A stretch of DNA of 22,810 nt. Origin: Gammaproteobacteria bacterium UBA2810 (lineage in GTDB: Bacteria; Pseudomonadota; Gammaproteobacteria; Enterobacterales; Succinivibrionaceae). Under the pieces are notes generated by a model that was not told the origin of the DNA, searched no databases, and was given only the letters and a program-made list of their open reading frames with translations. A program made the translations under genes and the position numbers. Shown piece after piece: positions 14,482 to 21,564 of the stretch. How positions within the stretch are numbered: the first letter of the stretch is position 1; each line of letters starts with the position of its first letter. Location: assembly GCA_002351705.1 (NCBI GenBank), contig DEHC01000001.1:1-22810 (forward strand). Reading direction: 5' to 3'.

Positions 14482-14487
14482 TACCTG

Positions 14488-15396
14488 GTGATAGAACAGA
14501 GCCGTACGGCAATCCTCATTAACGCGGAAGACATCCCGCATCAGTCAGTTCCGATAATCTACTCAGCATTCAAAACATTCTGCGACATAAGGATCTTCAG
14601 AATCTTCGGCAACTTCTCCAAACCGTCCCTCTCCGACTGGCTCCGGGTCTCGCGGCTTCTGCCGGTGGAGCTCGCGATGGCCCCGGACAACACCCACGGC
14701 AAGTCCTCGGCGGATCTGGCGCTCGCGCTCGACGCGATGGACCTCCTCTACACGGATGACATCGAGAGCTACTGCCTCTGCTCCTCGGGGAGCGACTTCT
14801 CGAGGCTCGCGAGGACGCTCACGGCCTCAGGGAAGCATGTCATCGGGATAGGCGGCCGGAACTCCTGCCGCTCCTTCGCGGTGTCATGCGAGAGCTTCTT
14901 CTGCATACCGGACCTGCTCGAGGATCATGGTGCGCTGCTCTCGTCTGTGATCCGCGGCGGAAGCGCGCCTGAGCCGGAGGAGCCCCGTGCGCCGGACGCG
15001 GACGGAGTTCATGATGCGGCGGGCAGCCCCGGAGAGGCTCTCAAGGCGGAGTGCTCCACACGCACGGACTCCATGCAACGCACTGTGCACGAAAGGTGCG
15101 GCTCCGGAAGCGGATGCCACGGGCAGCACGCGGTCTCTGTCTCGTACCATGAGGTTGAGCAGCTCGTTCTGAGGATCGTGAGACGCCTTTCGGGAAAGAA
15201 AAAGCACCGGAAGGTAAACGTCTGCGATCTCGGCAACGAGCTCCGGAAGGAAATCCCCAACTTCTCGACCCTTGACTACGGCTACGCGAAGTTCAAGAGC
15301 TTCCTCAGGTCCTTCAGGTTCCTGAAGTTCGAGTCCCACAAGGGGAAGAAGACCATCGTGACCATGGACAGCCATTACCGGGTGCAGTATGAGTGA
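14488..15396 (+). CDS. NYN-domain protein with one OST-HTH/LOTUS domain (module B, gene 1; degenerate NYN)
   Basis: A 302-residue paralogue of module A gene 1, shorter because it has one LOTUS domain (about 222-296, with IPNFSTLDYGYAKFKSFL) instead of two. In the NYN domain (about 6-140) the first catalytic position is Asn12 where an Asp is expected (ILINAED; AAC codon), while Asp76, Asp82 and Asp103 are kept and Gly101 replaces the usual Asp. Module A gene 1 has the converse pattern, so both look impaired by different changes. The start is GTG 14488, set by AGGGAG 6 nt upstream and by alignment of the N-terminus with the paralogue. It overlaps gene 2 by 8 nt, implying coupled translation. 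Confidence 0.85.
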   Translation: MIEQSRTAILINAEDIPHQSVPIIYSAFKTFCDIRIFRIFGNFSKPSLSDWLRVSRLLPVELAMAPDNTHGKSSADLALALDAMDLLYTDDIESYCLCSSGSDFSRLARTLTASGKHVIGIGGRNSCRSFAVSCESFFCIPDLLEDHGALLSSVIRGGSAPEPEEPRAPDADGVHDAAGSPGEALKAECSTRTDSMQRTVHERCGSGSGCHGQHAVSVSYHEVEQLVLRIVRRLSGKKKHRKVNVCDLGNELRKEIPNFSTLDYGYAKFKSFLRSFRFLKFESHKGKKTIVTMDSHYRVQYE

Positions 15397-16312
15397 GAGA
15401 GACGGGGCCTCAATAGCGCTCCTCATAGACGGCGAGAACATCGGTGCGGCGTACGCCGGGAGGATTATCCTCGCCCTCCGGAACTTCGGCCGGATCAGGG
15501 TGGGGAATGTCTACCTCGATCTGCTCCGCCCGCAGTCCTCGGAGTGGTGCAGGCGCCTCCCGCTCCTTCCCCTGGAGCCCGTCATGACCGCGGTGTCGGA
15601 GACCGGGCGCAACAGCTCGGACATCAGCCTCCTCATCGATGCGGTGAGGCTCGCCCACACGAGCGACATCGGGATTTTCTGCATCTGCTCGTCGGACGGC
15701 GACTTCACCGGGCTCGCGAGGTATCTGAGAAGCCGCGGGAAGAGCGTCATCATCGTGGGTGACGCGTGCAAGGCGCCGGTGTCCCTCCGGGTCTCGTGCG
15801 ACAGGTTCATCCATATAAGGGAGCTCGGGACCATCGCGGAAAGCATGCCTGAGGCAGGTTCCGGGGAGCGTGGCGGAGCCGTGGAGGCTCCTCCGGAGGA
15901 GAGCTCTCCGGAATGCGGTGTGGATGCCCTGCCTGAGGGCAGGGACTTCCAGTCGGAAGATGATGAGCCCCGGGAGCTCCCTCCATCAGCCGCAGCCCTT
16001 TCACTGAAGGGTGCCCGGGGTTCCCGCGGCAGCAGTAAAGGGGGTGATTCACAGGAGAGCTCCGGCAATGAGGAGAAGGCGCTCCGCCTGATGGCTGACT
16101 ATGCCGCTGGCATTATCAGCGACATTCTCCGGAAATCCGGCCCGGGCGGCATCGGGACAGCGCTCCTGCAGCAGAGGCTCAGGAAGCGGCTCCCCGGGTT
16201 CTCGGTGAAGAGGCTCGGCTTCAGGCGCTTTGCGGATTTCCTCGTGACTCTCGGGGGAGTGAGGATCGTATCGACGGGAGACGGGCGGAGCAGCGCCGTC
16301 ACCTGCATCTGA
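15389..16312 (+). CDS. NYN-domain protein with C-terminal OST-HTH/LOTUS domain (module B, gene 2; intact NYN)
   Basis: A 307-residue paralogue of module A gene 2. The NYN domain (about 8-140) carries Asp14 (LIDGEN), Asp78, Asp84, Asp103 and Asp105 (SSDGDF), all at the same positions as in the paralogue, so nuclease activity is plausible. A polar linker (about 150-225) leads to a LOTUS-like domain (about 235-300) with PGFSVKRLGFRRFADFL, nearly the same as in module A. The start lies 8 nt inside gene 1 and has no strong ribosome site of its own, so it probably depends on translation of gene 1, which would keep the two products in fixed ratio. Confidence 0.85.
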   Translation: MSERDGASIALLIDGENIGAAYAGRIILALRNFGRIRVGNVYLDLLRPQSSEWCRRLPLLPLEPVMTAVSETGRNSSDISLLIDAVRLAHTSDIGIFCICSSDGDFTGLARYLRSRGKSVIIVGDACKAPVSLRVSCDRFIHIRELGTIAESMPEAGSGERGGAVEAPPEESSPECGVDALPEGRDFQSEDDEPRELPPSAAALSLKGARGSRGSSKGGDSQESSGNEEKALRLMADYAAGIISDILRKSGPGGIGTALLQQRLRKRLPGFSVKRLGFRRFADFLVTLGGVRIVSTGDGRSSAVTCI

Positions 16313-16350
16313 GCACCGGGATATCTTTACCCTGTCTTTTTCAGCATGAT

Positions 16351-16379
16351 TTGAACTCCGGGCCTCAGGCGGATATCAT
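16351..16379 (+). promoter_or_regulatory. Promoter of the transporter-SpmAB-yfbV operon
   Basis: -35 TTGAAC (16351-16356), exact 17-bp spacer, -10 TATCAT (16374-16379; five of six consensus bases). The predicted leader is about 93 nt and contains the large hairpin at 16393-16438. Confidence 0.5.
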
Positions 16380-16392
16380 CAGAGGCGTGAAA

Positions 16393-16438
16393 GGGACTGC
16401 CGTGCGGCATCATCGTGCGATGCCGCAGGTGCCGTCCC
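16393..16438 (+). promoter_or_regulatory. Structured 5' leader of the BASS-family transporter gene
   Basis: A perfect 9-bp stem, TGCGGCATC (16403-16411) with GATGCCGCA (16419-16427), 7-nt loop, is enclosed by GGGAC/GTCCC (16393-16397 with 16434-16438) across an internal loop. No T tract follows. It lies between the promoter and ATG 16479, so it could be a regulatory leader; I do not recognise a known riboswitch. Confidence 0.4.
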
Positions 16439-16478
16439 GCACTGCGCCTTTCTGCGCTTTGACTTTACCGGGGCTTCA

Positions 16479-17432
16479 ATGAAATTCTTTGACACGCTGG
16501 CCGCTTTCAGCTCTTTTGTCGGCAGGACCTTCGCTGTATGGGTCCTCATCCTCGCGGCTCTCTCCTTCTTCTTTCCGTCTGTCTTCACGCCGTTCGCAGG
16601 CTATATCCCCATCCTTCTCGGAATAGTGATGTTCGGCATGGGCCTCACCCTGAAGCCCGGAGACTTCTCCGAGGTGTTCAGGCGGCCGCTTGAGGTCCTC
16701 ATCGGCGTCATCGGGCAGTTTGTCATCATGCCGGTCACCGCGTGGCTCCTCTGCAAGGCCCTCTCGCTTCCTCCCGAAATCGCCGCCGGCGTGATCCTCG
16801 TCGGCTGCTGCCCGGGCGGCACCTCCTCGAACGTCATGAGCTTCCTCGCGAAGGGCGATGTGCCGCTCTCCGTCACCATCACTGCCTGCACCACGCTCCT
16901 CGCGCCGCTCGTAACGCCGTTCCTCATCTACCTCTTCGCGAGATCCTGGGTTGACGTCGCGCTGCTCCCGATGTTCATCTCCATCCTCGAGATCGTGCTC
17001 CTCCCGATTGCGGGCGGCGTAATCATCAGCCACTTCTTCGGCGGCACCGTGGAGAAGGCGAAGTCCAAGGACAGCATCCTCCACACCGGTGCTCTCGTAT
17101 TTCTCGTCGTAATCCTCCACAACTGCCTCGGCTACGTGTTCGGCTACCTCCTGGCAAGAATATTCCGCATGTCCCTTCCGAAAAGGAAGACGCTCGCGAT
17201 TGAGATCGGGATGCAGAACTCGGGGCTCGGCGTCGCCCTGGCGATGAAGTTCTTTGATCCGGCCTCGGCTGTTCCCTCGGCCATATTCTCGGTCTGGCAC
17301 AACATCTCCGGCTCGATCCTCGCGACCTTCTTCTCCAACATGGGAGCGAAAAGTAAGGCTAAGGGCGGGGCAGACGCTGCTCCTGCTGGAGACGGCGCGG
17401 CAAAGGCCGGCGCCGGGCAGGTTAAAGGCTGA
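16479..17432 (+). CDS. Bile acid:sodium symporter (BASS) family transporter, PanS/YocS-like
   Basis: A 317-residue inner-membrane protein with about nine to ten hydrophobic helices. Hallmarks are PILLGIVMFGMGLTLKPGDF in the N-terminal half, the sodium-site region VGCCPGGTSSNVMSFLAKGDVPLS near residues 108-131, and EIGMQNSGLGVALA late in the protein. Bacterial members related to YocS and PanS import small organic acids (for PanS, ketopantoate) with sodium; bile acid itself is not implied. The C-terminal 30 residues are Ala/Gly/Lys-rich and probably disordered. The ribosome site (GGGG) is weak. It is first in an operon with the SpmAB-like gene (20 bp downstream) and yfbV, and is preceded by a promoter and a structured leader. 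The exact substrate is unknown. Confidence 0.88.
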   Translation: MKFFDTLAAFSSFVGRTFAVWVLILAALSFFFPSVFTPFAGYIPILLGIVMFGMGLTLKPGDFSEVFRRPLEVLIGVIGQFVIMPVTAWLLCKALSLPPEIAAGVILVGCCPGGTSSNVMSFLAKGDVPLSVTITACTTLLAPLVTPFLIYLFARSWVDVALLPMFISILEIVLLPIAGGVIISHFFGGTVEKAKSKDSILHTGALVFLVVILHNCLGYVFGYLLARIFRMSLPKRKTLAIEIGMQNSGLGVALAMKFFDPASAVPSAIFSVWHNISGSILATFFSNMGAKSKAKGGADAAPAGDGAAKAGAGQVKG

Positions 17433-17452
17433 GGCAGGGACGGGGAGAGAGC

Positions 17453-18688
17453 ATGCTCAACATCATCTGGGGAGTCCTCATCATCGCGGGCATCCTGGCG
17501 GTATTCGTGAAGTCCGCGGTTCTCATGGACAGCACTGTCATCTCGGAGGCGGTGAAGTCGCTCTTCCACTCCGCCTCGGTATCGATGGACATCGTGATAG
17601 GGCTCGCCGGCATGATGTGCTTCTGGCTGGGGCTCTCCCGGGTGATGGAGAAGTCCGGGATAACCTCCGTTCTCGCGCGCCTCATCACGCCGCTTTTCCG
17701 GGTGATAATGCCCGGGGTGCCCGCCGGGCATCCGGCAATCGGCAGCATGACCATGAACCTTGCCGCCAACATGCTGGGGCTCGACAATGCGGCGACTCCC
17801 CTTGGCATCAGGGCGATGAAGGACCTTGAGACGCTGAACGGGAACAAGGGCACGGCGACCGACTCCGAGATCATGTTCCTGGTGATAAACACCTCGGCCG
17901 TTACGATTTTCCCGGTGTCGGTGTTCCTTTACAGGAGCAAGTTCGGCTCGGCTGCGCCTACAGACGTGTTCCTCCCCATACTCCTCGCGACCATCTGCTC
18001 CACAATCGCCGGATTCCTTGCCGTGGCGTTCTGCCAGAAAATCTCTCTCCTCAAGGCGCCGCTCATGGCGTTCTTCGCCGCGCTCATCGGGCTTGCGGGA
18101 GGCGTCGCCCTCTGGGCATCGTTCGCCGGGGCATCGCTCGCCGCGCAGGCGACTGCGGTGAGCGACGGTCTGCTCCTTTTCTTCATCGGCTTTGTCCTGG
18201 TGTACGGCCTTACACGGAAGGTGAAAATCTATGATGAGTTCGTCGCCGGGGCGAAGGAGGGCTTCAAGACCACCATTGATATCCTTCCTTACCTCGTCGC
18301 GATGCTTGCCGCGGTGGCAGTCTTCAGGGCGGGAGGGCTCCTTGAGGCCTTCACCGGCCTCGTGAAGTCCGCCGCGGCGTTCCTGGGCTTTGACACGGCC
18401 TTCGCCGACGCGCTCCCGGTGTCTCTCGTAAAGCCCCTCTCGGGGAGCGGCGCGAGAGCCATGATGCTTGATGTCTTCGAGTCCTCGGGCGTCGACTCGT
18501 TCGCGGGGCATGTGGCGTCTGTCATGCAGGGCTCCACCGAGACCACCTTCTATGTGCTCGCCGTTTACTTCGGGGCGGTGGGGATAACGAGGGTAAGGCA
18601 CGCGGTCTGGTGCGGGCTCTTCGCGGATTTCACCTCGATGATCGCCTCGATTGTCATCTCGTACGTGTTCTTCGGAAGCGCCGCATGA
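17453..18688 (+). CDS. SpmA-SpmB fusion, nucleoside-recognition (Gate) domain membrane protein
   Basis: A 411-residue polytopic membrane protein in which the two halves correspond to SpmA (about 1-210) and SpmB (about 215-411), each carrying a Gate/nucleoside-recognition domain. Recognisable segments are GMMCFWLGLSRVMEKSGI, GSMTMNLAANMLGLDNAATP and, in the second half, LVKPLSGSGARAMM followed by VMQGSTETTFYVLAVYFGAVG. In spore formers SpmA and SpmB are separate and affect spore core dehydration; fused forms occur in non-sporulating Gram-negatives, where the role is unknown and may be transport. GGGGAGAG precedes ATG 17453. Its last bases overlap yfbV (ATGA). Confidence 0.88.
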   Translation: MLNIIWGVLIIAGILAVFVKSAVLMDSTVISEAVKSLFHSASVSMDIVIGLAGMMCFWLGLSRVMEKSGITSVLARLITPLFRVIMPGVPAGHPAIGSMTMNLAANMLGLDNAATPLGIRAMKDLETLNGNKGTATDSEIMFLVINTSAVTIFPVSVFLYRSKFGSAAPTDVFLPILLATICSTIAGFLAVAFCQKISLLKAPLMAFFAALIGLAGGVALWASFAGASLAAQATAVSDGLLLFFIGFVLVYGLTRKVKIYDEFVAGAKEGFKTTIDILPYLVAMLAAVAVFRAGGLLEAFTGLVKSAAAFLGFDTAFADALPVSLVKPLSGSGARAMMLDVFESSGVDSFAGHVASVMQGSTETTFYVLAVYFGAVGITRVRHAVWCGLFADFTSMIASIVISYVFFGSAA

Positions 18689-19104
18689 TCCTTTTTACGG
18701 CGCTTAAGGACGGCTTCCTCTACCGGATCCGCTGGCCGGAGGAGCCGAGGCTCCGGGCGGTGTTCCCGGAGAGCACTCTAATATTCTTCGTGAGGCTCGG
18801 AGAGAAGGTCGTGCCGGCCTTCCTCATCTTCTATGCGGTGTTCGCCTTTCTCGCTTTTGATTTCCAGTATGTGATCGGGAGCGTCATCTGCATAATCGTC
18901 CTTCTGGCTATGCTCCTGAGCGGCTACTTCATCCTCGGGAAAAGAGCCGCGGAGAAGCTCCCGAAGGGCATGGCGGAGTGGTACCTTGAGGTCTGCGCCT
19001 CGGACATGATAAGGCCCGCTGAGAGTCCCTCCTTCATGGATCTCGCGAAGGCGCTCTCAAGGGCGTTCTCGGACGGGAAGCGGGATTTCCTTGACGATCT
19101 CTGA
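18685..19104 (+). CDS. yfbV: YfbV/UPF0208-family inner-membrane protein
   Basis: A 139-residue protein with a soluble N-terminus containing WPEEPRLRAVFPES, two membrane helices (about 43-60 and 63-84), the LGKRAAEKLPKGMAEWYLEV stretch and the terminal FLDDL. E. coli YfbV has the same layout (WPLEKRLAPVFVE, LGKRSVTPLP, FLDDL). In E. coli YfbV helps keep the Ter macrodomain from mixing with flanking chromosome; the basis is incompletely known. I place the start at ATG 18685, which overlaps the SpmAB-like stop as ATGA, rather than at the upstream in-frame start 18610, which would add 25 residues encoded inside the previous gene and not found in the family. This gene is the best taxonomic marker in the window. 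Confidence 0.85.
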   Translation: MILFTALKDGFLYRIRWPEEPRLRAVFPESTLIFFVRLGEKVVPAFLIFYAVFAFLAFDFQYVIGSVICIIVLLAMLLSGYFILGKRAAEKLPKGMAEWYLEVCASDMIRPAESPSFMDLAKALSRAFSDGKRDFLDDL

Positions 19105-19124
19105 GCAGCGTGGAAAAAGCTCAG
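19101..19124. terminator. Small palindrome spanning two convergent stop codons
   Basis: CTGAGC (19101-19106) and GCTCAG (19119-19124) pair around a 12-nt loop and contain the stop codons of yfbV and of the convergent zinc-ribbon gene. It could act as a weak bidirectional terminator, but the stem is short. Confidence 0.25.
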
Positions 19125-19570
19125 CTCCACTCGTCGGTCTCTCCGGCTGTCATGAGCCCTTTCCGGCCGCACTCCGGGCAGACGGCGTCACTTAATGATT
19201 TGAACGAGTCGAAGAAGCTGTCCTCCGCGAGGTCTTTGAGGACCGCACCGGTCCTGCTCTCGCGGTACTCCGGGCGCCACACGGTGCCGTCATCGAGCAT
19301 CAGCTCGAACATGAACCTTGAGTAGAGGCGCCCGGTCTTCGGGGAAATCATGATGGTGTGGCCGAAGCCCAGGGGCTGCGCCCCGTTCCTTATGAGCTCA
19401 AGCGCCCTGTCGCGCATGGCGCTCTTCCTCATGACAGAAAGAAGGAGCGGATCGCCTCCTGTCCGGAGACAGCAGGTGAAGACGTTCATCGGTGAGTACA
19501 TGATGCCGGTGCCGGTCAGAAATTCTTCTTTATGCCCGCACTTGCAGCGGACCTCGATTATTTTTCCCAT
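19121..19570 (-). CDS. Zinc-ribbon-like protein of unknown function
   Basis: A 149-residue soluble protein I cannot name. Cys9 and Cys11 (CKCG) near the N-terminus and Cys131 and Cys134 (CPECG) near the C-terminus could together bind one zinc, as in split zinc ribbons; Cys33-Cys34 lie between. The central part (about 60-110) is a beta-rich stretch (GHTIMISPKTGRLYSRFMFEL, DDGTVWRPEYRES). The context, convergent to yfbV with stops 17 nt apart, gives no functional clue. ATG 19570 is chosen because later starts would lose the first Cys pair. No ribosome site precedes it; instead an extended -10 ends only 6 nt upstream, which would make the mRNA leaderless. Confidence 0.7.
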   Translation of the reverse strand: MGKIIEVRCKCGHKEEFLTGTGIMYSPMNVFTCCLRTGGDPLLLSVMRKSAMRDRALELIRNGAQPLGFGHTIMISPKTGRLYSRFMFELMLDDGTVWRPEYRESRTGAVLKDLAEDSFFDSFKSLSDAVCPECGRKGLMTAGETDEWS

Positions 19571-19576
19571 GGCGCT

Positions 19577-19585
19577 ACTTTAGCA
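19577..19585 (-). promoter_or_regulatory. Extended -10 immediately before the zinc-ribbon gene
   Basis: On the minus strand TGCTAAAGT matches the TGCTAAA(A/C)T elements before the acyltransferase and ExbB-like genes. It ends 6 nt before the ATG, so initiation from it would give a leaderless transcript. Confidence 0.3.
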
Positions 19586-19643
19586 TAGAAAGAGCAGAAG
19601 GTTTCACAGAGATAATAGATGCCTGCTCTGTAGTGATGGCTGC

Positions 19644-19673
19644 TTGAAAAAACAGCGATAATACTGCTATGAA
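19644..19673 (+). promoter_or_regulatory. Possible promoter before the first AAA-ATPase-like gene
   Basis: TTGAAA (19644-19649), an 18-bp spacer and TATGAA (19668-19673). The leader would be long, about 180 nt. The gap 19571-19860 holds nothing else firm; a 44-codon frame at 19669-19803 overlaps this -10 and lacks a ribosome site. Confidence 0.3.
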
Positions 19674-19860
19674 GGAGCAGGTAAATTATCTGCGCACAGG
19701 ATACAATGTCTTAGTATGGGACTGGTGTGAGGCAGCAGGCTTCCAGACTGTCGGTTTTATTTACGCGGATAGATTCTGTTTTCAGGACACTGTGGATTTC
19801 TGATACTCCTGTTTTTTTATGTCCCTGTTATTGGTACGCATTCTGGCATCGAGGTGCAAA

Positions 19861-21483
19861 ATGAGAGAGATAGCTCAGACTCAGAGTTTTAAGGATCTGG
19901 TGCACTTTGGTTATATTTATATCGACAAAACAGAGCAGATCTTCAATCTTCTCAAGACCAGAAGGGTTTTTATTTCAAGACCGCGCCGTTTCGGCAAGTC
20001 GCTCATGCTGGATACCATTGGAACATTGTTCGAGTTCGGCGTTGATCCTTATTTTAAGGGTACATGGATTTATAGCAAATGGACTGATATTACGTATCCG
20101 GTTCTGCGGTTTGATTTTCTGAAATACACCAACGACTATGACACATTCAGAAATATGCTATGTAAGAATATATGGTCGTTTGCAAGAAAACTTAATATAA
20201 GGGATGAGATTACATCAGATGTCAGCACGGTAGAGGTCCTCTTTGATCTGTTTCAGGCACTGAACAACCACGGTATAAGGATAGTTATTCTTATTGATGA
20301 ATACGATGCACAGCTGACAGCAAATATGAATAATCCTGATATATATGAAAAGTTCAGAATCGAACTGCGTAATCTGTATGGAGTTATGAAAGGCGATCCC
20401 AGTATCAGATTCCTTTGTATGACGGGAGTTACAAGACTGAAGGATGTCTCAGTATTTTCAGTAGGTTATGACATAAAGGATTTAAGCTATCATCAGCCGG
20501 TTTCTGCAGTTGCGGGCTTTACAAGAGCAGAAATCAGAAAATACTACATTGACTATATAAACCTTGCAGTATCGCTTGATAAAGGAATACCGGAAGAACA
20601 GGTAACAGAAGGACAGCGCGATGCCCTTTTGGACAGACTTTCCGAAGAATACGACGGTTACTGTTTTGATAAGTTTTACGAGAAGAAGGTGTTTTCAACA
20701 TGGTCAGTCAACAGTTTTTTTCAGGAAGTTATTGAAAATCAAAGAGTGGTTTTCGGTGATTACTGGTATGAGAACGGAGGAGTGCCATCTGTCCTCGAAA
20801 ATTATCTGCAGACGCATGATATTCAGATATCAGAAATGCTGTTTGAAAACAATAATGTATCCTGCAGCATCAGTGATTTTTTAAATCCGACTTCTCTTTT
20901 GACCATGAATGAGAAGGTGCTGATGTGTCAGAGTGGGTATCTCACCATCGATTCACCGTTGGAAGGGGAAGGACTGAATGTAATACTGAAGATTCCGAAC
21001 AGAGAAGTATTCAGAGCACTTGCAAGGCTGATTTCACGAAAAGTGTTTCAGAAATACAAGAAACCGACGCTGCTCTGGAGAAACGTTCTGGCCAAAGGAA
21101 GTACCGAGCAGATCGTGTCAGAGCTGAATTTAATTTTTAACACGATAAGTTATGAGAAATATCCTGTCTCAAATGAAAAGGTATTCCAGGGGTACCTTCA
21201 TATATTCCTGATTGGCGCTCGTCAGCCTGTATTTACAGAAGTTCAAAGTTCCGCAGGAAGAGCTGATATTGTGCTTGAATATCCGCAGCGCCGCCTTGTT
21301 TTTGAGCTAAAGTACGCCAAGACTGATGCAGAATGCGAGAAAAGACTTCTTGAGGCGGTTGAGCAGATAAAAACACGAAGATACGGTGAAGTTTCCCCTC
21401 AAAAAAAGTGCATGAAGCTGGCTTTGGTCTTTAACGGAGATCCAAAGACAAGAAAGATCACTCATTATGCTGAAGTCAGATAA
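19861..21483 (+). CDS. AAA-ATPase-like / PD-(D/E)XK nuclease domain protein
   Basis: A 540-residue protein with an N-terminal AAA-ATPase-like domain and a C-terminal PD-(D/E)XK nuclease-like domain, an architecture often found in many copies in gut anaerobes. The opening TQSFKDL...GYIYIDKTEQIF is typical. The P-loop is RPRRFGKS at 40-47 and the Walker B-like block is IVILIDEYDAQL. The nuclease core has Asp469 (RADIVLE), Glu482 and Lys484 (FELKY), so it looks intact. I start at ATG 19861, with GAGGTG a few bases upstream, rather than the in-frame ATG 19819, because the former matches the usual family start. Base composition is visibly AT-richer than the rest of the window, suggesting acquisition by transfer. 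Function is not established; defence and mobile-element roles have been proposed for relatives. Confidence 0.87.
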   Translation: MREIAQTQSFKDLVHFGYIYIDKTEQIFNLLKTRRVFISRPRRFGKSLMLDTIGTLFEFGVDPYFKGTWIYSKWTDITYPVLRFDFLKYTNDYDTFRNMLCKNIWSFARKLNIRDEITSDVSTVEVLFDLFQALNNHGIRIVILIDEYDAQLTANMNNPDIYEKFRIELRNLYGVMKGDPSIRFLCMTGVTRLKDVSVFSVGYDIKDLSYHQPVSAVAGFTRAEIRKYYIDYINLAVSLDKGIPEEQVTEGQRDALLDRLSEEYDGYCFDKFYEKKVFSTWSVNSFFQEVIENQRVVFGDYWYENGGVPSVLENYLQTHDIQISEMLFENNNVSCSISDFLNPTSLLTMNEKVLMCQSGYLTIDSPLEGEGLNVILKIPNREVFRALARLISRKVFQKYKKPTLLWRNVLAKGSTEQIVSELNLIFNTISYEKYPVSNEKVFQGYLHIFLIGARQPVFTEVQSSAGRADIVLEYPQRRLVFELKYAKTDAECEKRLLEAVEQIKTRRYGEVSPQKKCMKLALVFNGDPKTRKITHYAEVR

Positions 21484-21564
21484 TGCAACTCATGAGGCAG
21501 CACGGATCTTATTTTCAGACAGGTGATACTGAGCTGCGCATGGTACCTGGATGCAAACTGAAAA

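Noticed and set aside
12057..16312. Classical toxin-antitoxin operon for the NYN pairs
   Set aside because: Both members of each pair are about 300-400 aa multidomain proteins with the same domain architecture, not a small toxin with a small antitoxin; pairing of paralogues fits a heteromer better.
16476..17300. 274-codon minus-strand frame antisense to the BASS transporter
   Set aside because: It has the same shadow pattern, a charged low-complexity translation and no ribosome site or context.
17144..18601. 485-codon open frame on the minus strand across the transporter and SpmAB-like genes
   Set aside because: It is a shadow of two clear membrane-protein genes; its His/Arg/Glu-rich translation resembles no protein family.
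18610..18684. Upstream start for yfbV
   Set aside because: The extra 25 residues come from an alternative frame within the SpmAB-like gene and have no counterpart in the family; ATG 18685 overlaps the preceding stop as ATGA.
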